NCBI GenBank assembly: GCA_902797405.1
Contig: CADBSP010000248.1
Location: 1-29,483 of the forward strand
DNA length: 29,483 bases
Direction of reading: 5' to 3'
Source: an uncultured Eubacteriales bacterium
GTDB taxonomy: Bacteria; Bacillota; Clostridia; Peptostreptococcales; Anaerovoracaceae
The position numbers and the translations under genes were made by a program. The notes beneath the pieces are model-generated. The model was not told the origin of the DNA and did no database searches. It worked only from the letters and a program-made list of their open reading frames with translations. Shown piece after piece: positions 6,994-15,907 of this stretch. Each line of letters begins with the position of its first letter. Within the stretch, counting starts at the first letter, position 1.

Positions 6994-8625
6994 TTAAGAA
7001 AGCTCATCTTCATCGGAGTCCTTATCCGATGGGAGAACGGGAAAGTCGGTATAAGGAATATCTCCAAGGGTTGTAAGAATCGAAAGCGACAAGTTAAACA
7101 AGAGCATGTGCTTGGAATTGCTGAAATCCAACCCGGATATTTCCTTTATTTTTTTGAGTCGATAAAACAGAGTGTTTCTATGAATGAATAAGTGGTCACA
7201 AGTCTTTTGAATGTTTTGGTTGAACTGCCAATAGCATTGGAGCGTGTAAATGTAGTTAGAGGAATGGGCTTTGTCGTAAGATGCTAGCCGTAGAATTCTG
7301 GGGTCGCAAAGATCCTTAAGGTTTTCCATGGAAGCTCCATATTGAACAAAGTGCAGCATTGCTACATCTTCATAGACAGCAATTCTCCTCTCGAAACCAT
7401 ATGTTCTAGCCATTCTTGCTGCTGCTGTTGCACGCACATGATAGTTTTTTAAACTTCGATCAACTTGGTCGAAGCATGCGCTTATTCCTGCGTAGCAGCT
7501 GTTTTTCTCCAACTGCTCTGACAATTCATTTAGTTTTTCCTCGGATAAGACATCGGGATTCTTTGATGAAATAAGAATTAGAATATCACCATTGTAAGTG
7601 AAAAGCACATCATTTGGAAAGATCTGACCGAAGATTGTCTTTAGGTGAGGCCAGGATTGAAACTGACCATCTATTGCGGATGAATAAACCACAATAAGAT
7701 AATTATATGGTTGACTAGGTATTCTTATATTCTGCATTCTAGCTAGAATATCATTATCGTTTGTTAATGTGCCGCTTAGTATATCACGAAGCATGAAACA
7801 GAGTGTAGCGTTGCTGCTAGAAGGCGAGTTTATGTATCTCCACATACGGAAGGACATAGCATAGGCTATAAACTGAATTGCGTATAACTTATAGATGAAC
7901 TTATCTAGATTTGTGTACGAGAAGTATAGGTATCCTAAGACCTCTTTAGAAATGTCTTCGCTGAGAATTGGAAAGAATGCGTCGCCCTCCTGAGGATAGT
8001 CTTCCGGATGCGTGATAATCTTTCGATCTTTTAGATCAAATATTGTTAGAGTATTCACATTTAGTTTTGAGACCACATTGGTGTGAGGATAATAGCGATT
8101 CTTAATAGTGAGGCTCCACGTACGTGAAGGTTCAAGCCCTTCTGCTTCGGAGAAACCAAGAACTTTACCCCCTTGAGAAAGAATTGCACTGGAACATCCC
8201 ATGATATTCTTTGCCTGCGTAATAAGCTGTGTGAAGGTGGCACTGGTAGCAACCATGTTAAGGAATGCCCAGAGTTCATCTGTAGATGAAGATGTTTCAG
8301 AAAAGACTCTATTAATATGGTTAAACAGTTCTAAGAGAGATGTCTCTGGTGGACATAGAAGTAGCTGTATTTTTTCGTTATTCTTATACTGACTTGGTAT
8401 CCTTTTATCTTCGATACAGAGGAATGTAAGAGGTTTATCTTGTTCAGGAAGAGAAGATGGTAATTGTGATGTGTATCCAACGTAAATACGCTTAGGGACG
8501 AGGTCATCGTGACCTGTGAGTAAATAAGCATCATTGAAACTTATAATAGGATTATCTTTGCCAATGTATTCCACGTGAAATTGATTGAGTACGACATCGA
8601 GTAGATAGCTTAAAGATGCTTGCAT
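6994..8625 (-). CDS. PucR/CdaR family transcriptional regulator
   Basis: The 543-residue DNA-binding regulator has a long N-terminal sensory part (about 1-280), whose middle section (about 110-260) resembles a GAF-like fold. A CdaR-type GGDEF-like domain follows (about 290-430, with NYLIVVYSS and LILISSKN). The C-terminal PucR helix-turn-helix (about 455-525) carries the diagnostic stretch HRNTLFYRLKKI preceded by NIQKTCDHLFI. The start at 8625 is supported by ggaaaggag 5 bases upstream; an ATG 27 bases earlier lacks one. Family members are usually activators of catabolic genes that respond to a pathway compound, as in purine or sugar-acid use. No purine genes are near. The gene is divergent from the ABC transporter operon and is the only obvious regulator in the window, so it is the best candidate for binding the repeated palindromes upstream of the catabolic units. 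Confidence 0.9.
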   Translation of the reverse strand: MQASLSYLLDVVLNQFHVEYIGKDNPIISFNDAYLLTGHDDLVPKRIYVGYTSQLPSSLPEQDKPLTFLCIEDKRIPSQYKNNEKIQLLLCPPETSLLELFNHINRVFSETSSSTDELWAFLNMVATSATFTQLITQAKNIMGCSSAILSQGGKVLGFSEAEGLEPSRTWSLTIKNRYYPHTNVVSKLNVNTLTIFDLKDRKIITHPEDYPQEGDAFFPILSEDISKEVLGYLYFSYTNLDKFIYKLYAIQFIAYAMSFRMWRYINSPSSSNATLCFMLRDILSGTLTNDNDILARMQNIRIPSQPYNYLIVVYSSAIDGQFQSWPHLKTIFGQIFPNDVLFTYNGDILILISSKNPDVLSEEKLNELSEQLEKNSCYAGISACFDQVDRSLKNYHVRATAAARMARTYGFERRIAVYEDVAMLHFVQYGASMENLKDLCDPRILRLASYDKAHSSNYIYTLQCYWQFNQNIQKTCDHLFIHRNTLFYRLKKIKEISGLDFSNSKHMLLFNLSLSILTTLGDIPYTDFPVLPSDKDSDEDELS

Positions 8626-8741
8626 AGCACACTCCTTTCCGCAAAATAGCACAATCTAAGCTAAAAAGAAAACAATAAAGCATAACTTTATCGTCACCAT
8701 TATATCATATTATGATTATAGTATAAAAAGAAAGATACCTA

Positions 8742-8846
8742 ATTTTAAAAAATGGAACAATGAGTCACTTGTACATAAATACAAAATGTCCATGTTCTTT
8801 TTTGTTTGCGCGCGATGAAGACAAAAAAGAGGTTTGCATTTATAGT
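8742..8846. promoter_or_regulatory. Divergent regulator/transporter promoter region with palindromes (site D)
   Basis: Plus strand: -35 AAGACA (8818-8823), 17-base spacer and -10 TATAGT (8841-8846), for the ABC transporter. Two overlapping inverted repeats are seen: ACAAAA (8781-8786) ... TTTTGT (8800-8805), centred at 8793 and so 48 bases before the -10; and a perfect 10-bp repeat TCTTTTTTGT (8796-8805) ... ACAAAAAAGA (8821-8830). On the minus strand, TAAAAT at 8747-8742 is 46 bases from the same centre and could be the pucR -10, though the region is very A+T-rich. The 303-base gap between the start codons (8626-8928) holds no gene that I can support. Confidence 0.45.
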
Positions 8847-8928
8847 TTGAGATGATAGAGATGTTGGATTAGTGCATCTTTATATACTATTTAGGATTTC
8901 AAGTTTGAAAAGTGAAAGGAGTTCCCTA

Positions 8929-10554
8929 ATGAAGAGAGTTAAGAGATTGATGGTTTTACTGTTGACTCTGTTAATGGTTCTGTCATTGGCTGCTTGTGGT
9001 GGTAATAAAACCAATGAAACACCTGCAACCACCGACCAAACAGAGGAAGGAGAAGCAGAAGCAGAAGGAGGAGAAGCAGAAGCAGAAGCTCCTGCTGATA
9101 TGAATGGAATCGTTCCAGGAACAGAAGTTAACTTTAGACTTCCGGTAGATGTGTCGAGTCTTTGTTGTGTAGTTGCATCACCAACTGCTGCAAATATTTA
9201 TGTACAGTGTTTCGACACACTGTTCCAACCATACGAAGGTGACTGGAATGATATTCGCGGACTGCTGTGCACGGATTACACCGTAAGTGATGATGGTTTA
9301 ACATGGGTATTCCAACTCACGGATCAAGCAGAGTTTACAAATGGCAATAAGTTAACAGCTCAGAGTTGCGTGGACTGCTGGCAGTATACAAAGGAGACTC
9401 AACCAGGCCTCTTTACAAACGTGGAGAGTTTCGAAGCAACAGGAGAATATGAGATTACATTCCATATGTCAGCACCTAACCCGGGCTTAAAGGCAAACCT
9501 TGCAAATGTATATTCTGGTATTGCTGACCCTGCTGCAATCGCAGAGCATGGTTTGGAAGCTGACCAGGCAGCAATCGGCTCAGGCGCATACTATGTAGTG
9601 TCAAAGACAGCAGGCGACAGAACAATACTTAAGGCGAATGAGAATTATTGGAATAAGGATCAGATGCCACATATCGAAACCTTGAACTATATCTATATTC
9701 CTGATAACAATACAGCTATGGCAGCATTGCAGTCCGGAGAAATCGATATTATTGACACAAACGACTACAATACGTTTGAAGTGCTCGATGGATATGATGG
9801 GGTTTATTCTGTGACAATGCATGACCAGTGCAGAGTGCTCTACATTAACGGACAGCACGGTGCTCTGGCAGACAAGAGAGTAAGACAAGCAATTCAGTGT
9901 TTCATTGACCCGGTACAAGTAGAACTTGCTTATCATGGTGGACATGGTGAATTCATTAATTCAATTGTACGTGATACATGTAAGAACTACGTAGCGCCTT
10001 CCACAAATGTTGCTTACGACGTCGAAAAAGGCAAAGCGCTTCTCAAAGAGGCTGGCGTAGATCCAAGCACCCTCAATTTGAAACTCGTTACAAATTCCGA
10101 TATAGCTGGATATTCTGATAACGTACAGGCTCAGCTTGCAGCACAGGGAATAACAGTCACTGTTGATACTTATAACGTGGGTACATCCGAAGCTGTTATT
10201 GCTGAAGGCGACTTTGACCTCGGTATCTTCAGAACAGATGCTGACGTAGCAAGCGGTCTTCTCGTGGCTCAGACATGGTGGAGATCAAACTCTGTAAAGA
10301 GAACACTATGGGGCACTGATGAAGAAAACGCTAAGATTGATGCATTGATTGACGATGCAGCTGCCTGTGCAACAATGGAAGAGCAGAACGAGGTTCTCAA
10401 GTCAATTCAGTTGGCAATAATAGATGACGTTGCGCTAGCTGTTCCATCGCCAATACCTGGCCGTTACTATGTAATTAATAATAAGATTCAAAACGTGAAG
10501 ATTGATAACTCAACATGCCGTGTTGACTGGCGTTATGCCTTTATCCAAGAGTAA
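8929..10554 (+). CDS. Oligopeptide-type ABC transporter substrate-binding lipoprotein (SBP_bac_5)
   Basis: The 541-residue extracytoplasmic solute-binding protein starts at 8929 after gaaaggag; an in-frame ATG at 8872 would spoil the signal peptide. The lipoprotein signal has basic MKRVKR, a hydrophobic core and lipobox LAAC with the lipidated Cys at residue 23. A low-complexity acidic linker (EAEAEGG-type repeats, about 38-55) separates it from the binding domain. The SBP_bac_5 fold follows, with YTVSDDGLTWVFQL and KLTAQSCVDCWQYT near the N-terminal side (the usual spot for DGxxYTFxLR and tADDV), and YIYIPDNNTAMAALQSGEIDII in the middle. The family binds peptides, nickel, opines or sugars. 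Here the ligand is unknown, and placement beside a catabolic regulator suggests it captures the substrate of the pathway. A hairpin follows. Confidence 0.92.
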   Translation: MKRVKRLMVLLLTLLMVLSLAACGGNKTNETPATTDQTEEGEAEAEGGEAEAEAPADMNGIVPGTEVNFRLPVDVSSLCCVVASPTAANIYVQCFDTLFQPYEGDWNDIRGLLCTDYTVSDDGLTWVFQLTDQAEFTNGNKLTAQSCVDCWQYTKETQPGLFTNVESFEATGEYEITFHMSAPNPGLKANLANVYSGIADPAAIAEHGLEADQAAIGSGAYYVVSKTAGDRTILKANENYWNKDQMPHIETLNYIYIPDNNTAMAALQSGEIDIIDTNDYNTFEVLDGYDGVYSVTMHDQCRVLYINGQHGALADKRVRQAIQCFIDPVQVELAYHGGHGEFINSIVRDTCKNYVAPSTNVAYDVEKGKALLKEAGVDPSTLNLKLVTNSDIAGYSDNVQAQLAAQGITVTVDTYNVGTSEAVIAEGDFDLGIFRTDADVASGLLVAQTWWRSNSVKRTLWGTDEENAKIDALIDDAAACATMEEQNEVLKSIQLAIIDDVALAVPSPIPGRYYVINNKIQNVKIDNSTCRVDWRYAFIQE

Positions 10555-10587
10555 TTTATCTAAGTTGAAATAATTCATGATCTAATG

Positions 10588-10613
10588 GGGACGGTTCCTT
10601 GAGGGACCGTCCC
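10588..10613 (+). other. Intercistronic hairpin after the binding-protein gene
   Basis: An 11-bp stem (gggacggttcc / gggaccgtccc, with one G-T pair) has a TTGA tetraloop and lies between the binding protein and the first permease. No T-run follows, so it is probably an mRNA-stabilising or partially terminating element that keeps binding-protein levels above permease levels. Confidence 0.65.
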
Positions 10614-10670
10614 TACCGTACAAAATAATTAAAACCCATCAAAAATAACACGAAAAAAAGGAGAACCGAT

Positions 10671-11669
10671 ATGCTCAAATTCATTGCAAAGAGAATAATC
10701 ATCGCTCCTATACTTCTTGCTCTATCGTCATTACTTATATTCTTTATGATTAATATAACCCCTGTTGATCCTGCGTCTCAGATTTTAGTAGGAAACTATA
10801 CTCAGGAACAGGTTGATCAATTACATGAAGAATTAGGATTAGATGATCCCATCATCGTACAATATGGACGTTGGTTATGGAATGTTTTACATGGAGACTT
10901 TGGCAAGACGTATACAACAGATAGAACTTCAGTAGCAAAGGAGGTATTACCGAGAATTCCGGTAAGCTTATCGGTCGCCTTTCTCACGATGTTGGTGGTA
11001 ATCATTATAGGGTTGCCGCTGGGGGTTCTATGTGCCGTAAAACAATACTCAATTGCGGACACTATTATCAATCTGATAAGTAAGGTTTTAGGCTCAATAC
11101 CTCAATTCCTTGTCGGATTGCTTCTTCTACTCCTGTTCGGCGTTAAGTTGCATTGGCTACCAACCTTCGGATTTACTAGCCCAAAACACTATATATTGCC
11201 TGTTGCTACACTTGCGCTTCCTCAAATTGCTACATATGTCAGAACAACTAGAAGCTCCATGCTCGACTGCATCAGAAAAGACTATATACGTACTGCTAGA
11301 GCAAAGGGGGCAACGGAAAGAATCGTAATCTTCCGCGATGCCTTGAAGAATGCACTGCTTCCTATTATAACTATGACAGGTACCGAATTTGCTAAATTAA
11401 TTGGTGGCGCAATTGTAGTTGAAAACGTTTTCGCCATTCCCGGATTAGGAAGCCGTGTAATTTTAGCTATTAATCAAAAGGATATTCCCACAACACTTTG
11501 TTGTGTTCTATTTCTGTCGATATTCTTTATTGTGGTGACTCTAATAATGGATATCCTCTATACTATCGTTGATCCTCGTGTGAAGAGCACTATTATGGGT
11601 GGAGAAAAAAAGAAAAAAACGCCACGCAAGGTTATAGTGCCGACAGCAGGAAAGGGGGCTGAAGCATAA
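10671..11669 (+). CDS. ABC transporter permease, DppB/OppB type
   Basis: The 332-residue inner-membrane permease opens with the family N-terminus (residues 1-30, one helix) followed by the conserved extracellular stretch with LGLDDPIIVQYGRWL near 55 and the GDFGKTY motif near 80. Five further helices follow. The cytoplasmic EAA-type coupling loop is DYIRTARAKGATERIVIFR (about 205-225), and the end contains IVDPRV. The ribosome site aaaggag precedes the ATG at 10671. It overlaps the next permease by one base (TAATG at 11667-11671), indicating translational coupling and a heterodimeric channel. Confidence 0.93.
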   Translation: MLKFIAKRIIIAPILLALSSLLIFFMINITPVDPASQILVGNYTQEQVDQLHEELGLDDPIIVQYGRWLWNVLHGDFGKTYTTDRTSVAKEVLPRIPVSLSVAFLTMLVVIIIGLPLGVLCAVKQYSIADTIINLISKVLGSIPQFLVGLLLLLLFGVKLHWLPTFGFTSPKHYILPVATLALPQIATYVRTTRSSMLDCIRKDYIRTARAKGATERIVIFRDALKNALLPIITMTGTEFAKLIGGAIVVENVFAIPGLGSRVILAINQKDIPTTLCCVLFLSIFFIVVTLIMDILYTIVDPRVKSTIMGGEKKKKTPRKVIVPTAGKGAEA

Positions 11670-12574
11670 TGTCAACAGCAACAGCAACGGCTAATACCTC
11701 ATCAAGCAAAAGGATAAAAAAACAGGGACAGTTTGTTTCTGCATGGCATCGCATGAGAAAACGTCCTTCTGCCATGATTGCTCTTGGCGTTATACTCCTA
11801 GTTTGCCTTATCGCATTATTCGCGGATGTTATAGCTGACTGGGATACTCAGGTAGTCGAGCAACATCTGGAAAACAAATTCGCTGCTCCCGGAGGAGAAC
11901 ACATTCTAGGAACAGATCACTTAGGTAGAGATGTCTTTTCTAGAATAATCCATGGGACTAGAACCGCGCTGCTTATGGGTATAGTAGGTTCAATGGTCAG
12001 TATCATTGTGGCAACCTTCTTGGCTTGTTTGTGCGCATATTTTGGTGGAATAGTGGACATGATAATCATGCGCATAGTTGACATACTGTCTGCTATACCT
12101 CCAATCATAATAGCACTTGCCATCTGCGCGGGTCTCGGAAATGGTCTTCCACAATTGATTTTCGCTTTGGCGATGGGGTCAATTTCCGTTCACACCAGGA
12201 TGATTAGATCATATGCGCTAACCGTAGCAAAGAGTGACTATATTGAAGCATCTACATGTTTAGGATCAAGCACCGGACGAATTATGCTTAGACACATCGT
12301 TCCTAACATTGTAAGCATTATCATTATTCAATTCTCCGGCAATATAGCAATCAATATTCTGATGGGTGCCACGCTTAGCTTTATCGGATTGGGTGTAAGA
12401 GCGCCTAGACCTGAATGGGGTTTGATGCTCTCAGAAGGACTGAAATATTTGCAGAAGTCGCCAACCATAATATTATTCACTGCTCTAGCTTTAGTTATCA
12501 CAACAGTTGCCATCAATACCTTTGGCGATGCTCTCAGAGATGCCTTGGATCCGCAACTGAAGGGTAAAGCATAA
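11669..12574 (+). CDS. ABC transporter permease, DppC/OppC type
   Basis: The 301-residue inner-membrane permease starts at the ATG at 11669, overlapping the stop of the previous gene. The N-terminal cytoplasmic segment is Lys/Arg-rich and leads into the first helix with the OppC_N signature (WHRMRKRPSAMIALGVILL). The family motif HILGTDHLGRDVFSRIIHGTR is near 75-95. The EAA loop (DYIEASTCLGSSTGRIMLRHI) is near 190-210, and the conserved FIGLGVRAPRPEWGLML is near 240. Length is normal. It would pair with the preceding permease. The stop overlaps the in-frame ATG at 12574 of the ATPase frame, but that gene probably begins 18 bases later. Confidence 0.93.
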   Translation: MSTATATANTSSSKRIKKQGQFVSAWHRMRKRPSAMIALGVILLVCLIALFADVIADWDTQVVEQHLENKFAAPGGEHILGTDHLGRDVFSRIIHGTRTALLMGIVGSMVSIIVATFLACLCAYFGGIVDMIIMRIVDILSAIPPIIIALAICAGLGNGLPQLIFALAMGSISVHTRMIRSYALTVAKSDYIEASTCLGSSTGRIMLRHIVPNIVSIIIIQFSGNIAINILMGATLSFIGLGVRAPRPEWGLMLSEGLKYLQKSPTIILFTALALVITTVAINTFGDALRDALDPQLKGKA

Positions 12575-12591
12575 TGGGAGGAGTTAACGCT

Positions 12592-13569
12592 ATGAAAGAT
12601 AATATTCTTGAGATTAAGAATTTGGAAATACAGTATGTGGTTGACAAGGATGTTGTTCGTGCAGTTAATAATATCGATTTAACTATTGGGAAAGGTGAAG
12701 TGGTTGGACTGGTAGGAGAGACGGGTGCGGGAAAAACCACGACAGCGCTTTCTGTGTTAAGACTGCTCCCAAGGTATATCACAAAGATTCCCAATGGCGA
12801 AATACTCTTTAAGGGTGAAAACCTGATGGATAAAACTGAAGCAGAGATGCGCCAGATTAGAGGACAACACATATCTATGATATTCCAGGATCCAATGACA
12901 GCGCTTAATCCAGTTATGCCTGTTGGCCAGCAGATAGCTGACGTTATCAAATGGCACGATAAGGATCTGTCTAATGACGAGGTCGATAGGCAGGTTTGTG
13001 AAATAATCGAAAAGGTAGGTATTCCTGCGGAACGAAGGAACGAATACCCGCACCAATTCTCTGGTGGTATGAAGCAACGAATTGTAATTGCAACAGCAAT
13101 TGCGTGTAATCCGGAACTCCTTATCGCAGATGAACCGACGACAGCCTTGGATGTAACAATTCAAGCTCAGGTTATAAAAATGATGCGTGAACTCCAGAGG
13201 GAACTGGGGTCCTCTGTCCTCATGATTACTCATGATCTTGGAATAGTCGCTAATTTCTGTGACAAGGTCATGATTATGTACGCTGGGGAAATAGTAGAGA
13301 GCGGCACCTTGGAAGAGGTGTTCGACCATGATAGAGAACACCATCCTTACACTAAGGGTCTCTTTGGATCGATTCCAGATATTAACTCAAAGGCAGATAG
13401 ATTGCAACCAATACCCGGATTGATGCCAGACCCAAGCAATTTGCCTGAGGGATGCAAGTTTAATCCAAGATGTCCGTATAAGATGGACTGTTGCCTAAAA
13501 GGAGAAGTTCCGGTAATTGATAACAACGGTCACTTAATAAAGTGTCATCTGAATGCAGGAAAGGAGTAA
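12592..13569 (+). CDS. ABC transporter ATP-binding protein, DppD/OppD type
   Basis: The 325-residue cytoplasmic ATPase has Walker A GETGAGKTT (42-50), the signature FSGGMKQR, Walker B LLIADEPT and an H-loop at MITHDLG. The C-terminal oligopeptide/dipeptide transporter domain carries its cysteine set (CKFNPRCPYKMDCC), which in relatives can hold an Fe-S cluster. The start at 12592 is preferred because gggaggag lies 8 bases upstream; an ATG at 12574 overlaps the previous stop but has no site of its own. It works with the next ATPase as a heterodimer that powers the two permeases. Confidence 0.94.
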   Translation: MKDNILEIKNLEIQYVVDKDVVRAVNNIDLTIGKGEVVGLVGETGAGKTTTALSVLRLLPRYITKIPNGEILFKGENLMDKTEAEMRQIRGQHISMIFQDPMTALNPVMPVGQQIADVIKWHDKDLSNDEVDRQVCEIIEKVGIPAERRNEYPHQFSGGMKQRIVIATAIACNPELLIADEPTTALDVTIQAQVIKMMRELQRELGSSVLMITHDLGIVANFCDKVMIMYAGEIVESGTLEEVFDHDREHHPYTKGLFGSIPDINSKADRLQPIPGLMPDPSNLPEGCKFNPRCPYKMDCCLKGEVPVIDNNGHLIKCHLNAGKE

Positions 13570-13572
13570 AAC

Positions 13573-14538
13573 ATGAGTAGTGGAAAAATACTGCTTGAGT
13601 GCAGAAATCTGAAAAAATACTTTGATACTCCGAACGGAAGTCTCCATGCAGTTGATGATGTCAATTTTATCCTAGAGGAGGGAAAGACTCTGGGAGTGGT
13701 AGGTGAAAGCGGATGTGGAAAATCAACTCTAGGGAGAACTATTCTCAGACTACATCCGGCAACAAGTGGAGAAGTATTATTCGAAGGAAGAAACATATTA
13801 GACATTCCAAAGAGCGAATTTGTATCCATGAGAAAAGAGATGCAAATGATTTTCCAGGATCCGTTTTCTTCTCTCGATCCTAGAATGACGGTATCAGAAG
13901 CTATCGAAGAGCCTCTAGTCATTCATAATCTTTGTAAAAGTCGCAAAGAACGTGAAGAGAGAACAGCTGAGCTTATGGAAACAGTTGGTTTAGACTATAG
14001 GTATGTTAATACATATCCCCATGAACTGGATGGTGGACGTCGTCAACGTATAGGTATAGCGAGAGCACTTGCTACCAATCCTAAGTTTATTGTATGCGAT
14101 GAACCGGTATCAGCGCTAGACGTATCTATCCAGGCACAGGTCCTAAATCTTCTTATGGACCTTCAGGATAAACTTGGACTTACGTACATGTTTATTACAC
14201 ACGATCTTTCTGTAGTCAAACACATCTCAGATCAAATTATGGTTCTCTATCTTGGTAAGATGGTAGAAATGGCTGATTCAGATGAACTTTTTGCCAATCC
14301 GATACATCCATATACTAAAGCGCTACTAAGTGCAATTCCTGTTCCGGATGCTTCATATAAGGGTAAAGAGGCAGAGGTTATGAAAGGCGAAGTAACATCG
14401 CCGATTAATCCACCTGAAGGATGTCGATTTGCTGCTCGTTGCGATTTGGTTTGCCAAGAATGCTTGGACGCATATCCGGAATACAGAGAAGTTGCGCCGG
14501 GACATTTCGTGGCATGCCACTGCTGTGGACTTGATTAA
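13573..14538 (+). CDS. ABC transporter ATP-binding protein, DppF/OppF type
   Basis: The 321-residue cytoplasmic ATPase has Walker A GESGCGKST (44-52), a Q-loop at MIFQDPFSSLDPR, Walker B FIVCDEPVSALD and an H-loop at ITHDLS. The C-terminal oligopeptide domain has CRFAARCDLVCQEC. One oddity is the ABC signature, which reads LDGGR (152-156) instead of LSGGQ, so the serine that contacts ATP across the dimer is Asp. I believe this variant recurs in clostridial OppF-like proteins; it would make one of the two ATP sites of the OppD/OppF pair degenerate. The start at 13573 has aaggag 8 bases upstream and lies 3 bases after the previous stop. Confidence 0.93.
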   Translation: MSSGKILLECRNLKKYFDTPNGSLHAVDDVNFILEEGKTLGVVGESGCGKSTLGRTILRLHPATSGEVLFEGRNILDIPKSEFVSMRKEMQMIFQDPFSSLDPRMTVSEAIEEPLVIHNLCKSRKEREERTAELMETVGLDYRYVNTYPHELDGGRRQRIGIARALATNPKFIVCDEPVSALDVSIQAQVLNLLMDLQDKLGLTYMFITHDLSVVKHISDQIMVLYLGKMVEMADSDELFANPIHPYTKALLSAIPVPDASYKGKEAEVMKGEVTSPINPPEGCRFAARCDLVCQECLDAYPEYREVAPGHFVACHCCGLD

Positions 14539-14545
14539 TCTAGAC

Positions 14546-15232
14546 ATGGAGAGTAGTGATAGAAAAACAAGAACAAAGAGTGAACTGATCAGGAGATACC
14601 TTGTGTTGCTGGTCAGTTTATTTTTAGCGGCTCTTAGTGTCGGGTTGATCATACGAGCGAACATAGGTAACTCTCCTGTGAGTGGAATGGTTTATGTCCT
14701 TAATTTATCTTTTCCAAGTATAACCATAGGCACTTTCACCATTCTTTTTAATACGGTACTGATTATTGGACAGCTTCTTATGTTGCGAAGAAACTTTGGA
14801 CTAGTTCGATGGCTTCAATTACCCATTTCATTTTTAGTTGGTGGGTTCACTGATTTTACCGTTTGGCTTACCTCGTTTATACCGATTCCTAATTATTATG
14901 CCAGAGTTGTAGTTCTGATGGCAGGATGTGTCGTTTCTGCCATTAGTGTGGCAACTTCCGTTCAGGCGGATGTTGCAATGAACTCCGGAGAGGCATTTGT
15001 TACTGCCATGCGAGACACTTTCAAAAGAGACTACGGAAATCTTAAACTTGGATTTGATATCGGATTGCTCTGCTCGGTTGCATTAATATCCCTCCTTTTT
15101 TTACATAGGATAGAAGGAATTAGGGAAGGTACCGTGATAAATGCACTCTTAGTTGGAAACCTGATAAAAGTAATCATGCCGCGCATCGGATGGTTAGAGG
15201 TGTGGATGCGTCACGGTTTTTTTCAAACTTAA
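14546..15232 (+). CDS. YczE/YyaS-like integral membrane protein (first of a tandem pair)
   Basis: The protein has about 228 residues from the ATG at 14546, with five predicted membrane helices. Family patches include IRANIGNSPVSGMVYVL near 35, the Asn/Ser-Gly stretch VQADVAMNSGEAFVTAM near 150, and RIEGIREGTVINALLVGNLIKVI towards the end. It matches the YczE-like (DUF6198) group distantly related to YitT; its biochemical role is unknown. The start follows the ATPase stop by 7 bases with no clear ribosome site, suggesting coupled translation; the frame is open further upstream inside the ATPase gene. Its place at the end of the transporter operon suggests a role in export, uptake or membrane sensing of the substrate or product. 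Confidence 0.75.
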   Translation: MESSDRKTRTKSELIRRYLVLLVSLFLAALSVGLIIRANIGNSPVSGMVYVLNLSFPSITIGTFTILFNTVLIIGQLLMLRRNFGLVRWLQLPISFLVGGFTDFTVWLTSFIPIPNYYARVVVLMAGCVVSAISVATSVQADVAMNSGEAFVTAMRDTFKRDYGNLKLGFDIGLLCSVALISLLFLHRIEGIREGTVINALLVGNLIKVIMPRIGWLEVWMRHGFFQT

Positions 15233-15244
15233 GGAAAAAAAGAA

Positions 15245-15901
15245 TTGTCTAAGAGGGAATATTTTAGAAGATATTTAGTGTTTATAATTAGCCTCGCTAT
15301 TGCTGCATTTGGCGTTGTTACAATCATCAAAGCGAATATGGGGAATGCGCCTGCATCGGGGCTTACTTATGTGCTCACTCATATAATGCCGAGCATTTCT
15401 TTAGGCGTGTTCACCGTCATATATAATACAGTATTAATAATTGCACAGATTCTTCTGCTAAGGAAAGACTATCAACTCATTCAGTTGTTACAACTTCCGA
15501 TGTCATTCTTCTTAGGAGGAGTCACCGACCTTGCTATGAAGGTGCTCGAGTTCCTGCGACCAGAAATATATCTTGCTCGAGTAGTAGTGCTTTTGATAGG
15601 TTGCTGTCTGTTGGCGTTTGGTGCTTCTCTTCAAGTAAGAGCAAACGTCCTTATGAATTCTGGCGAGGCATTGGTAAATGCAATTGCCTCTAAAACGGGA
15701 AGTGATTTCGGGACAGTAAAAGTAGTTTTTGATTGCTGCTTGGTAATGCTTACGGTGGTTCTTTCGCTTATTTTCTTAAGGCGTATTGAGGGAGTTAGAG
15801 AGGGGACAGTAATTTCCGCTGTACTAATCGGTAGCATTGCGAAGATAATTATTCCTCGTCTAGATAGATTGGAAAGATGGATGAAGATGAAGGATGAATG
15901 A
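15245..15901 (+). CDS. YczE/YyaS-like integral membrane protein (second of a tandem pair)
   Basis: The protein has 218 residues from a TTG start at 15245 with aagga about 9 bases upstream, overlapping the previous stop. It is clearly paralogous to its neighbour: the N-terminal (R)RYLVFIISLAIAAFGV, KANMGNAPASGLTYVL, NVLMNSGEALVNAI and RRIEGVREGTVISAVLIGS stretches line up without gaps. Five membrane helices are expected. The pair may form a hetero-oligomer, as with other small tandem membrane paralogues, but this is inference. No function is known. It ends the transporter operon; the next promoter region (site C) begins within 10 bases. Confidence 0.75.
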   Translation: MSKREYFRRYLVFIISLAIAAFGVVTIIKANMGNAPASGLTYVLTHIMPSISLGVFTVIYNTVLIIAQILLLRKDYQLIQLLQLPMSFFLGGVTDLAMKVLEFLRPEIYLARVVVLLIGCCLLAFGASLQVRANVLMNSGEALVNAIASKTGSDFGTVKVVFDCCLVMLTVVLSLIFLRRIEGVREGTVISAVLIGSIAKIIIPRLDRLERWMKMKDE

Positions 15902-15907
15902 AGGTTA

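Noticed and set aside
6994..8625. PucR-type regulator as evidence for purine catabolism
   Set aside because: No purine, allantoin or xanthine dehydrogenase genes are nearby; the family regulates many catabolic systems.
10588..10613. Hairpin after the binding-protein gene as a full terminator
   Set aside because: No T-run follows, and the permease genes directly downstream have no separate promoter that I can support.
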